Shown here in pieces: positions 43,601 to 55,600 of a stretch of DNA of 64,000 nt. Within the stretch, counting starts at the first letter, position 1. Each line of letters begins with the position of its first letter. Under the pieces are notes generated by a model, which worked only from the letters and a program-made list of their open reading frames with translations, made no database searches and had not been told where the DNA came from. Source of the stretch: Diphasiastrum complanatum (taxonomy: Eukaryota; Streptophyta; Lycopodiopsida; Lycopodiales; Lycopodiaceae); NCBI GenBank assembly GCA_029204225.1, contig CM055099.1:68803349-68867348 (forward strand), in the 5' to 3' direction. A program made the position numbers and the translations under genes.

Positions 43601-46600
43601 TAAGGTCACTTGGAATATGAGGCTTTATTGCTAGTGGCTAATTTATCTATGGCTTGTAAATTAATGCAAAGTTGAGTTTGCTTCTTTTTATATGATGTTA
43701 CGATCCTCTAGGTAAAGGGGAGCGAGTGTACTCAAGTGTAGCGAAAAGCTAGATCATGCCTTGTTTAGGTACGAAGTTCAATCATATTGAGCTTGATCCA
43801 AATATAGCAATCGTCGTACTGGTGAGTTGTCCAGCTCTGACATATTCCCGGCATGACCAGCTACTAGGGGCCGAGGGCCAAGGTATTGGCGAGGCCAGTA
43901 TTTGGGGTGTACACCAGGGGACCAGTTGGGTCCGGTAGGTCACGGGTCATGACCCGGTGTGACTGCCTGATAGAATGTCAGTATGCGGAGTTATGACCGT
44001 ATGGACCCTAGTCGTCAGCAGGGGATAGGCCTCTGTCGGACGAGCAACTAGCTGGCAGTTGCCACCAGCTACCAACGCACTGTTTCCAGCCCAATTTGTG
44101 GATCTTCGACATATTTGCAGCCTGCAGTCCTTGCAAAATCGTGTTTTTTACCCACTATCGGGACCTGCCTACTTCATAATCGTGAGGATTATTGGAACTG
44201 AGACAGACCTGCCTCCATAAACTCGTTCAACTTGTATATCAGGGTGTTACTGCTTTCTCTTTGTTGCATTTTGCAGTTGTAATGTTCTGTTTGTTGTTAC
44301 TTCATGTTAGTAAGCCAAAAAAAAAAAGGGGTGCTATTTTCTTTTCTTGTACAATTGCTCTAATTCTCCTTGTTCCGTTTTTGTCAAATATCCCGTAAAG
44401 TTTGTCTTTCTGTATTGATATTCTCGTGTAATTTCCGCATTTTCTTATACCTTTCAGTTGTCATGCTTCCTTCCAAGTTTTGCAGTCCTATACTTTGTCT
44501 GTAATCATGGCCGACGACTAAGTGTCGTAGTCTGCTACTTTGCTCCTCATACTTCGGTGTTTACGGATTTGGGAGGGGATCCATTTCAGACCCTTGCCGA
44601 TGATTGCTCGCCTTTCCATACGTGCTTACATCTTGCTTGTTGGAGACTTTAATGCGCGCACCAGTACCAGCCAAACTCACTTTTATGAGGATGTGCTTTG
44701 CCTTCGACCCTTGGATATGTGTTATGCACGCTCGTCGGCAGATTCAGCAGCCAGTGTCACCACACATGGGAAGCAGGTTTTACTGCTGGCACAGGCACAC
44801 GGGCTCTTGTCCTCAACTGTCTTCCTCAGTGGCCGTCTTCCTCTGGGTATACATGCCATCCTTTTGGTGGCGGACACAATGTTGTTGATTATTTTATTGC
44901 ATCACCTGCTCTACTTCCCCACTTGCAATCTTTCACTATTTCTCCCTCAGTTATTTCTAACCACTCTATGTTGTACCTTTCCTTTGCCCCTCCCGTTCAC
45001 GCACCTTCTTGTCCCTCCATTCCGCCCCCCCAAACCTCCTTTTTCTCGTATACCTCCCCATAAACGCCATGACTACATTGACTGTGTCTCATGTGCACTT
45101 GCCCACTTCCGCTTTTCCTTGAATCTTTCGACCCAAGCCTCCTTTCTCACCACCTCTCTCACCACTGTTGCTGCAGTCATCTCCCCTCCCCCCCGCCTCA
45201 GCTTTGCTCATCGCAGGACACATAATAAATGGTATGACAAATCTTGCTCTTCCTTCCAAACCTATCTCAAGTACGTCCGATTCATTTTACCTTTGCTCTC
45301 TTCCCTGGTTGAAAAATAGTATCGCACATTTCCCGTTGCCTTTTGGAGGGCTTTTCTTCCTAAGTCGTGCACCATTCCTCCCATCCCTCTCCAGTCTTGG
45401 ATTGATCATGCGACCCACCTCTATACCACCCGAGACCCCCCACTCCTTTTGTCTCCCCACCCACTTCATTGTGACCTTTTCAATCCCCATATCGTTGAAG
45501 ATTTTATTCGTCAGCTCCACAACCACCGTTCGCTTGATGTCAATTTCCATTCTGCTGAACTCATCAAACCCGTGGCCCAACGTGCTTCCCCTCTTCTCGA
45601 ACATTGCTTCAATCCCTCTGTTATTGATGGTCTTCCTACGTCCTGGGCAACCAACCTCCTTCGCCCCATTTTGAAAAAAGGTGATGCAATGCAAGTTGAC
45701 AACTACCGGACCACCATGATCAGCCACACTGTCACTAAAGCCTTTGGCGCCGTCCTTCATCGCCGGCTTTCTATGGAGGCTGATTCATGTGGACTATGCT
45801 ACGAGACAGGCGGGCTTTTGTCGCGGTTATTGCACCCTTGATCATGTGCTCACCGTGCGCAACATTGTTGAGGAAGCTAAACATGCGGGCCGCAAAGTTT
45901 TTGCTTGCTTCGTCGACCTGCAGAAAGCTTTTGATTTAGTTCCCCGAGATCTTCTTTGCAGGTTACGACAACTTCATATTCCTGACTCTATGCTTGCAGT
46001 GATTATTACCTTGTATGAGAGGGTTCTAGCAAGGATTTGGCAAGGGTCTAATTTGTCTGCTCCTATCCGCAACACTATTGGTGTTAAGCAAGGTTGTCCC
46101 TTGTCCACTACTCTATTGCCCTGTATGTAGATAATTTAAAGCGCCTTATCTGTGAAGGTGGGGAAGGTTGTCCGTTTGATCACTTGATTATTCCTATCCT
46201 TCTTTATGCTGACGACATTGTTCTTCTTTCTTCTTCCCCGGCTGGTCTGCAGCGTCACTTACATGAAAGGGTTTCACACTGTCACCTGCATTGGTCCAGT
46301 TTGAGAGAGGCTGTACTTTAAATCATGTTTTTGATCCTTCTACCAGATGCCAGCTCTTTGCTACACGGGTGTCTCCAGCAGTCATGTATGGTTCTGAGAT
46401 TTGGCTACCGGGTCTTTCTCTCTGGGATTGGGCAGCTATTTCCCGTATTCAGATGAATATGTTGTCACACATGATTCGGGCCAGGTCGGCTACGCCACAT
46501 GATATTCTTTGTGTGGAGTTTGTCACCCCTCCCATGATTCTTGAGGGGTTTTTTCATATCATACGCCTTCTTCAACGCATTCATCATATTCACTCTTCTC

Positions 46601-49600
46601 ACTCGGATAGATATATTTCAGCCGCACTTTGCTCTTCTTCTACTCTTGCTGCTTCCGATACCAAGATTTCATGGTACCAGTAGGTGGTGGATTTACTACG
46701 TTCTTTGGACATCTCTGTCATAGACCTTCCAACGGGCGCTTATCGGTATATTCGTCGCCAGCTCTTTCGCCGTTACATACAGCACACATGGGGACCCAAC
46801 TCAGCTTCCCGACCGCACCACATTTATTATCAGACACACTTTCTTTCCCTTGATCCATCCGGTTTACCTCTGCTCCCGTTGTATCTCTCACAGTCACTCT
46901 CATATGGCTTGCATTACTGCATTATTGGACAACTATGCACCTCTTCCCATCAGCTTGCTGTTGAGACTGGTCGCTGCTGGAATATCCCGTGTGAGCACAG
47001 ATTATGTCGCCTCTGTTCTATGCGCGAGCTTGAAGATGAGGCACACTTTTTACTTCGATGCCTAGTTTATTATGAGATCCGTGGTCGATATTATTGTCTT
47101 ATTTTCAGTAAGATAGATCTCAAAAGTGGGTACCATCATATACGGAATGCGAAGAGGACATTCAAAAGACAGCCTTTCGAACCCGTTTTGGACATTATGA
47201 GTTCTTGGTTATGTCGTTTGGGTTAACCAACGCACCCGCCACGTTCATGATGCTCATGAATGATGTCCTGCGTGACTATATGGGCAAGTTTGCTGTCAAC
47301 TTCATTGATGACATACTAGTGTTTAGTAGGTCGGTAGGGGAGCATAAGATTCATCTCCAGACCATCTTTGGCAAGCTACAAGAGACTATCTTGTATCATG
47401 TATGCCCATGCTCAGAAGACTGAGTTGTCTAAGACTCGTGTCGAGTATCTGGGTCACGTAGTGACGACACTCTATATGTCATATTTAATCTGCAAACAGC
47501 AAGTACAGCTACCTATTGGAATGATGCATCAAATGATCCACTAGGTTTCAAGATATGATGAAAGAGAGTGTAAAAAGGACCTAAATGTTGGACCTGTAGT
47601 GGTTGACTTATAAATATTGGATACACAAGCTATAAAGTGCATTATGATCTATAATGTAGGAGACTAGACTCACTAGAGACATAAAAGATTTCCCTAAGAA
47701 GTGCAAAGGAAAAGATTTGAGTCCTAGAAAAAAATTGAAAATTCAAATTGAACCTGAACACGTTCAATTTATTATCTGCAAAGCTTTTAGGGAATTGGGA
47801 AGCATCTTTTTGTAGGAAGAATACAAATGTAAGAAAACTAAAAAATAAAGTATGGAAGAATAAAAAAGATGTAGTTTCAAAAATTGAAAGAATTTGAAAA
47901 TTTAGAATTTTACTTCAACATATCCATAAAAGGACTGTAAAGTTAATTGGAGGGACCCTTTTGTAGAAAGTTAGAAAGCCAAGGCCCAATGATATAAAAG
48001 TATCCACAAAATTCAAAAGAGTACAAAAGTAATTTGAAGCTATAAAAATTTCGAGTTTCTATTATCCTACTCCAAAGTGAAATTTTAATATTGTTTTTGG
48101 TCCTTAGCAGCAAGGGATTCAGAATTTGAGCATCCCTAATCCGAAGAAACATTTGAGCATTGTAGAGAAAGCTAGAGCAATAAGCAGGGAATTAGCGCCA
48201 TCTCTTTGAGGCCATAGAAATGCTCTTAATGAAAATGCATCTTAACTCTAGAGGGCAGTGTCCACTCTCACTTGTCCAGAAAAGTGCTCTGATGTCGTTA
48301 TGGCCGAAACAACACGAGCTGAAAGAAATATAAATTTTACTGAAAGGAGATGTCAATGTGCTAATCGTTAGAAAAATGTTATGAAAATACAAATGAAGAA
48401 ACTTGCAAAATTGAAAGCTGGATAATCATTAATAATCAGAAGTTAGAGCCAAGTCGACCCTCCAACCATTGACATAAGCATTGTGAGGCCCTACAGGCCT
48501 ATTTATTGTCTGAAGGCTTGAGTTGGGGCTGGATCTGAGTCATTTGATGAGGGCCCAATAGTAGTCCTTTTATGGATAAATGTACGTCTAATTCTGTTAG
48601 ATGAGGGAGCCTAGAACCGTATGGTCAACCAGCAAGTAATGACAAACAATGCTGTTGGGCTTATCTATTGTTAACGTTCTAAATGTAGGTCGGATTGATT
48701 TTTCAATTGGCTCATACAAACAAAAATGAGCAAGTTTGATTGTTTGCGGTTAATGTTAAAGCTACAAATGAGGATCATAACATTTGTACTCTCAAAAGAA
48801 ACTTTAATGTGGACTCAAGCATGAATTGCAATTGCATATGCTCCTTATGTGAACCATTCCTGCTTTATAACCATGCTTTCTAACTCCATTTCTCTTGTTT
48901 AGATCCTGCTAAAAAAGTGTAGCGCAGCTAGCAAATCAATCCTTAATTTGACATTATCCTACCTTGTGAAGTTAACTTATTGAAAATGTGGATGCTTTCA
49001 TCATCAGATTTGTGCTAAATGTCACCTAGTTTTTCCTGAATAGTGTTGGTGGAAAACGAAGAAGAGGTGCCAAAAGAAGGAAGAAGAGAAGGGAGACAAA
49101 GGATGTTCTTCTATCTCCTCGTGGAAGGAAGAAGAGGAAAATGACAGAAGATGTCCTTGATATTCCTCCTGGTAGGGAACGCTGCAGGAGGTCAGATGGA
49201 AAACAATGGCAGTGCAGCGGTGTTGCCCTTGAAGGTAAGGCATGGTGTGAGAAGCACTTTAATTATTATCAGGAAAAAGGCAGGAAGGATGAGGTTGGAT
49301 CGAGAGTTGGCAAGAGACGCTCAAAAAAGAAGCGAAAGCTTGATGAGCCTAAAGTGGAAGGTGTCACGGACAACAGGAATACTTCGATACTGAATAAGCA
49401 AGCAAATTTATCCCCAGGTACCAGTTTTGAAAAAGTCGTTTCTCACGAAGTTCCAACTACATGTGCAAGTGAGAAAGATTCAATAAGTTTGGATGGTGGC
49501 TCTTTTCCTACAGAGAATATAAAGAAAAAGGCTCGAAAGCCCCATCATAGAACTTCACAAAAAAATTCTGGAATCAAACAAGCCCAGGAAAATAGAAGAG

Positions 49601-52600
49601 TGGAGGAAGGGCTTGGTAATGGAGCTCCGAAAGGAGACAGGCAGCCAACAAATCTCAATGACCTAACAGGTTCATATAGTGGTTCTGTTCCAAGGGCAGT
49701 TGCAGAGAATATAAAGAAAAAGGCCCGAAAGAACCATATTGTGTCTTCACAGAAGAGTACTGTAACTGATCAAGCTCAGGAAAGTAGAGTAGATGAAAGG
49801 CTTGGTAATGGGGCTGCTAAAGGAGACAGGCGGCCGACAAAGCTCAGTGATGAAACCCCAGTTGAAGCTTTCCTTGACGTGCAAGAGGCTAAAATATCAA
49901 TGGGCAAGTTTGGCAAAGATATTTTGGTCCCAGAAGCTCCAGTGTCATTTCAGCTTCCTTTTGACAATGGTGGAAATTCAAGAAGCCCTTCTCGACCATC
50001 TGCCTCGGTATGTCCTTGGCATTGAATGCTGAGAGGTCTGACGCTACCGTTGTGTTCAACTTGTTATCCCAACCAAAATCAATGTTAATGTAAGTTGTGT
50101 ATCGCATGTATTGGTACTAAATGTAATATGTTGAGTATCATGGAACTGATCTGTAAGTACTAAGTTACCTTTGGTCTTGTAAGAAGTGAGAATCATTTCT
50201 GCGATTGCCTTTTTCCTTCCAGTTCTAGAGTGTCCTAACCAATTTTTTGATAAGTTCCTGGTGTTACGGGATAAAAGGAGCATTAACTTAAGTGCTGCGT
50301 TGTATAATTCTAGGACGAATTAACCAGCAAAAGCGGTGGCAAAAAAAAAACGAGGTCAGAGTTAAGCTTGATGTGCCATCAGTGTCAGAGGAATGACAAG
50401 GGTGCAATTATTTCCTGCCTTAAATGCAAAAGAAAGCGTTATTGTCTTTGCTGCGTTAAGAAATGGTAAATGTTCCATTGAGTTTGGCTTCTTTTATCAG
50501 GTTTGCATCTGCTGGTAATGTGAGTTGAGTCACCAGATTAGTTGAATGGTCAAGCAATCCATGGTACACTCACTTAGTCTTTGCCATTGTCAAGGTATCC
50601 TGACATAAAGAGAGATGCCTTTGCAAAAGCTTGTCCCTTCTGTCGAGGGAACTGTAACTGTAAGGCTTGTCTGCGCAGCGATGGACCTGTCATGGTAAGT
50701 TGTACCCTAAAAGCAAGATCAGAACAGCAATCCTATTTGTAAGTCTAGCTTATCATCCTACTGATTGTCATATCTCACCGGTTTTGTGTCAACTTAATTT
50801 CAGAGGCTTTTACAATTCTGACTGTGTGTGTGGTGATGATGATTTTGCAATGCAGAAGAGCTTCGAAATAAATGATTCAGAAAAGGTCAAATACCTTAGC
50901 TACCTGTTGGTCTGGATTCTTCCCTACCTAAAGGAGCTCAACAATGAGCAAAAATCAGAATTAGAACTTGAAGCAAAGCTGCAAGGTTCGATCAGAGCCT
51001 TGAGATATAATGCTCTTCCATCTTTGAAAGTGTCTACTTTTTCCAATCAGGCAGATTTCCGTCCTTTTGGACAGATCATGGCATTTCTTGCTAGTAAGCA
51101 GATATGGCCCTAACGGTTCTTTGCTTGATGTCGAGATGCATTTTGTAAAATGTAATAATCTTCCTGACTGCAGAAAGACTATATCCAGTTATTGAGAGGG
51201 CTTCAGTTCAAGCTGATGAGCGGCTAGTATGGTGAGTTTCAGTTTGCTACTAGCTTTCTTGATTTTGTTGAATTCCTTGATCCCTCAAGCTGAGAAAAAA
51301 GGAGGAAATTATATGACTAGTTTTTATGGTTATTTGCTGCTCGAGCTTGACTTATTAGCTACAGGCTGAATCTATTTGTGCTCTTACAAAGATGACTCTT
51401 TGAACCTTTTTGATAATCAAAGTGAATCAGACATCCTTACTCATTTGTGTGTGCTTATGAATCATTTAACCTGAACAGCTTCATAATTTTGACAGTAAAC
51501 TCAAGGGAGTTGGCTTAATTGGTTGGCTTGACATCCAAAGTTTCTTTGGTCTCAAGTTCGAGCCTCCCCTTGGAAACCAAGAAGCATAATTTTGACAGTA
51601 AGGTCTTATTAGAAAACTCTTTAGTCCGAATTATATAATTCACAACTTGACGACATTCTGGTTTATTTTCTATATCTTGAGTTTCTACCTTCTTTATAGG
51701 CGATATCAATTTTTTTCGTACTTTTTGGATAATCCGGTTCTGGTAAATTCTTTCTAACCTGTTTGTTCGTTTGAGTCCCTTGAGGCTGAAAAATCATAAC
51801 TACTGCTCTACGATATTCGCGGTGGTGCAGAGTTTTTAATAATTTGTTTATCGATACAGTGACAAATGCTCCACAGGCATTGTAGATTTTCACAGAAGCT
51901 GTCCAATTTGCAACTATGATCTCTGCCTCAGGTGTTGCACTGAAATACGTGAAGGATTGGAAACTGGGGGCATGCAAGTTTTTGGAGACACTGCAGCTAA
52001 AAGTATCTGTAACAAGGACATATTGGAGACGAGTGACTGTACCAATGACGATCAGAGAAAGAGAGGCTCATCAACAGATGTAGAGCAGAATAGTTTGGTG
52101 GAAATGCAGTCATCAAAGCATGCAAATCCAGAAGAGTGTTCAAGGACCCTCGCTCAGTCTTCGATCTCCAAAGTAAGTCAGGGTGGATGTATTGCATGTA
52201 TTCAAGGATGCAATGCATTTTTGAAGCTAAAAACACTCTATGACTCAGAAATGATTGCAAGAATGGAAAGGGATGTCAAGGATCTGGTTGGAGAGCTTAG
52301 CATTGATCGAGGTAAGAATAATCAGCAATGCACACTATGCCATTCCTCTGACCACGAAGTCGTCGGTTCCAGAAGTTTGCGCTTGGCTGCTCAAAGAAAG
52401 GACGCCTTTGATAACCACATTTACTGTCCTACCAGTGCTGAAATTGAAAATCAGGGGTTGAAGCATTTTCAAAGGCATTGGATACGGGGTGAGCCAGTAA
52501 TTGTCAAAGATGTTCTGAAAGCAACCACTGGGTTAAGCTGGGAGCCCATGGTCATGTGGCGGGCATTTCGGGAAACCACAAAAGGAAAAATGGTTGATGA

Positions 52601-55600
52601 GAAGAAGACGGTCATAGCTGTTGATTGTCTTGACTGGAACGAGGTAAGCAATTGGCATCATTTTTTTTGAAAAGGTCCTGCTAGTGGCTGAATGCTCTAA
52701 GTAACTCCAGGTGTCGCCAATTTCTGTTGCATTTTCAGTCTTGTAAATATCACAGTAAGGAGCAAGGGCACTAATTTAGTTTTGTTTGTAGAAAACAACA
52801 ATGGGTAACTTAAAGATGTAGGTTTAGAGGCATATGTGTTAATGGCAGCGTGTCACTTTTCTCCTGAGACCACTTTATTTTGATGGATATTGATCTCCTT
52901 TAATATCATCTCTTCTCTTGAGCGCGGACACGTTCTACTCCCTGGTGATTTCAATGCCAGGCTTTCATGTAGATACATAGCTATTCATGATATCGAGAAA
53001 GATCCATGAGCCTTTGCTGAGGAGGAGCTTGGTATTTAGAGAGGATCTGCAGACATGATGGACCCAGCTACTGCCTATGGAGCTCTTACTAGATTATGTC
53101 TAGGAGTCTCATAAGTGGTCATGTACAATGGCCTTTTCAGATGGCCTTCATCAGGTGATTTCACTTGTCCTCCACATAGTGGACATCACAACATAGTTGA
53201 CTACCTCATGGGATCCTCCATCTAAATACCTCTATGCTTGGCCCACTATCTTGCCACTTTATAGATTGTGCCATGCATTTCCATACCTTCCAAACCTTCA
53301 GAGTCCTCCCTATTCACAACACATATGGTCAGTGAGGCCATTGATAAGTTGAAGCATAATTGTGCTAGAGATGTAGAGGATCTTGAAGCCAAGCTACTTG
53401 TTGCTAACGTTTGTAGCCTCAGTTGTTGCCACTTTCCTTGATACACGGTCACTATAGGCTTTCCACTTTCTTAGTGTACTCAAATTATACATCCCATCGA
53501 CAAGATGGTGATCCCATATAAAAAACCTATTGTACTATCATGATCAGACACATCATGGCTAATTCTTATCGATCTGCTTTCCAAACATTAATAAATAGAG
53601 AGGTAGAGTCACGTTATTTACATGCTATTGGATAGGTTGGCTTTTGGGGACATCACTCTACATCTAATCATATCCTTACCCTCAGGTCCCCCCTCAGGTT
53701 ACTCATTAAGGTGGCCGAGTTTAGATGAGAGCATGTTTCTTCTTGTGTATTTCAAGTGTGCATTTGACTCAGTGCCTCAATACATGCGCATTCAAAGATT
53801 GTGGGACCTCTAGTTTTCACATGATAATATATTATCTATAATGATAGTATATGAGCAAGTGGTTGGTTGCTTTAGTTCCTCTGTGGGTATCTCTGAGCAG
53901 GTCACAAGCACTATCGGGATCAAGAAGGCTTGTGCACTCTCGCTTTGACGAACTCTAGGGAGTCCTTGCTCATCATGGTGGTTATGGGCCCAAACGTGGC
54001 GATATTTTGATATCCAATCTCATGTACGTGATGATGTGATCTTGATCTCTCCCACCAGGGAGGGCTTGCAGCAACAAATTGACACCTTACGCACATTTTG
54101 CCTGCCCGAGGTTTGGAGGTGAATGTGAAGAAGATGGTCTTCAATACATCTCGCTCCTTCATGTGGCGTTGACTCTCACTTTAGATGACCAACCTTTGGA
54201 AATTGTCTTGTCATACACATAGTTGGGGGTTCTATTTTCTGGTCCTATAATTGACATGAGAATGGCTGCCACATGCTGGTCAGGGAAGGGCCAATCCTCC
54301 CTAGTCACCATGGAGAGGTTTGTTTTAGGTGACATATATGGGACTCACAAAGTAAGTGTCGTCTTTTTGACACACTAGTTACACCATTGTTATGTATGTC
54401 GCAAAGGGTTGGTGGATCGAACTTATGATGTTGATTGGGCCCTATTCTCATGACTTCAGATTTTCATGTTATCACGCATGATTAGGAGTAAGCAATCAAT
54501 CTTACAAACATTGTTTGAGTTTGCGAACATAAAACATTGGATGCACCTTGCATCCCAAGGGTAGCTGTAGCTTGTAAGCTACCTGTCTAACTTTCATTAT
54601 GATCCTTTAACTCTATCCCAGATCTAGAGGTTGAGAGAGCTACATCTACTAAATACCATAGTGGCAGACATGGCACTTTATAAGAGGGTATTGGGAAGCT
54701 TAAATTCTGACATGTGCATCTTAGGGGTGGGTCCCTAGCACTATTGGAGTAAAGCAGGGGTGCCCAATCTCTTCTAGCTTCGTTGGCAACTCCATCAATG
54801 AGCTCAAGATGACTTTCCTTGAGATGGTGGTCAAGGTTGCAGGCTGGGCAATATATATATATCCATTTTACTCTAAGTGGACGATATTATTTGGTTTTCA
54901 AAAGAGATGTTGGATAGACATTTAGACATTCGTCACTCTTTTTTTGTCTTATGAAAGGATTGGAGGTCAATGTAAAGAAGACCAAGATTTTGGTCTTCAA
55001 TTCATGCAGAGACAGATTCTTTTGCTATATGACCTGCCATCAGAGATAGTTTCATTATATACTTATTTGGGAGTACTCATTTTGTTGCTCCCATTTTCAG
55101 CATGAGGCAGGCGCTACTAGTCGATTTGCGAAGGGTCATTCCTCTTGGTTGCTATGGAGTGGCTTCGTATCAAGGGAAATATACGAGACATGCAGAGCCA
55201 GTGTTGCCTTTGACACTTTGGTTACTCCCATTGCTATGTATGAGGTGGACACATAGTCCACTAGTTTCACAGAATATGATTGGGCCCGGCTACCCATGTT
55301 TATAGAAGCTCAAATTTGGCTTGTGATACTTACATATATTATTTATCTAGTATTGCTGATATTTGCAAAAATGGTCTTCTTGTGTTGCTCAGGAATTTTC
55401 TTCTAAGATAAGTCTGGCAATCAACCTGATAATACATTAGATATAAAAGATGTCAAATGTCTCTTGTGTTAACAGGTTGAGATCAACATACATCAATTTT
55501 TTGCTGGTTATGAAGAGGGGCGTATGCATAAAAACGGATGGCCGGAGATTTTGAAGCTGAAAGACTGGCCACCTAAAAACTTTTTTGGTGAACGACTTCC

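Larger units (their letters stand above)
43316..49043 (+). other. Intron 5 of the JmjC gene (5.7 kb), filled with retroelements
   Basis: The flanking exons end ...CAACG|GTGAGC and begin TAG|TGTTGG and join in frame. The intron carries a gypsy LTR-like segment, a LINE with endonuclease and RT, and a gypsy RT piece, all in the sense orientation. The remaining sequence, including 47475-49043, shows no further gene. Confidence 0.8.
52644..55475 (+). other. Intron 11 of the JmjC gene (2.8 kb) with LINE pieces
   Basis: The donor GAG|GTAAGC and acceptor ACAG|GTTGAG join the exon encoding ...CLDWNE to [12 protein letters not shown] in frame, interrupting the JmjC region just at its start. Two LINE fragments occupy most of it. 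Confidence 0.8.

Noticed and set aside
44540-45319. A membrane protein suggested by the Leu/Pro-rich frame
   Set aside because: The GDFNART motif and the order of LINE endonuclease and RT blocks explain it as frameshifted LINE sequence.
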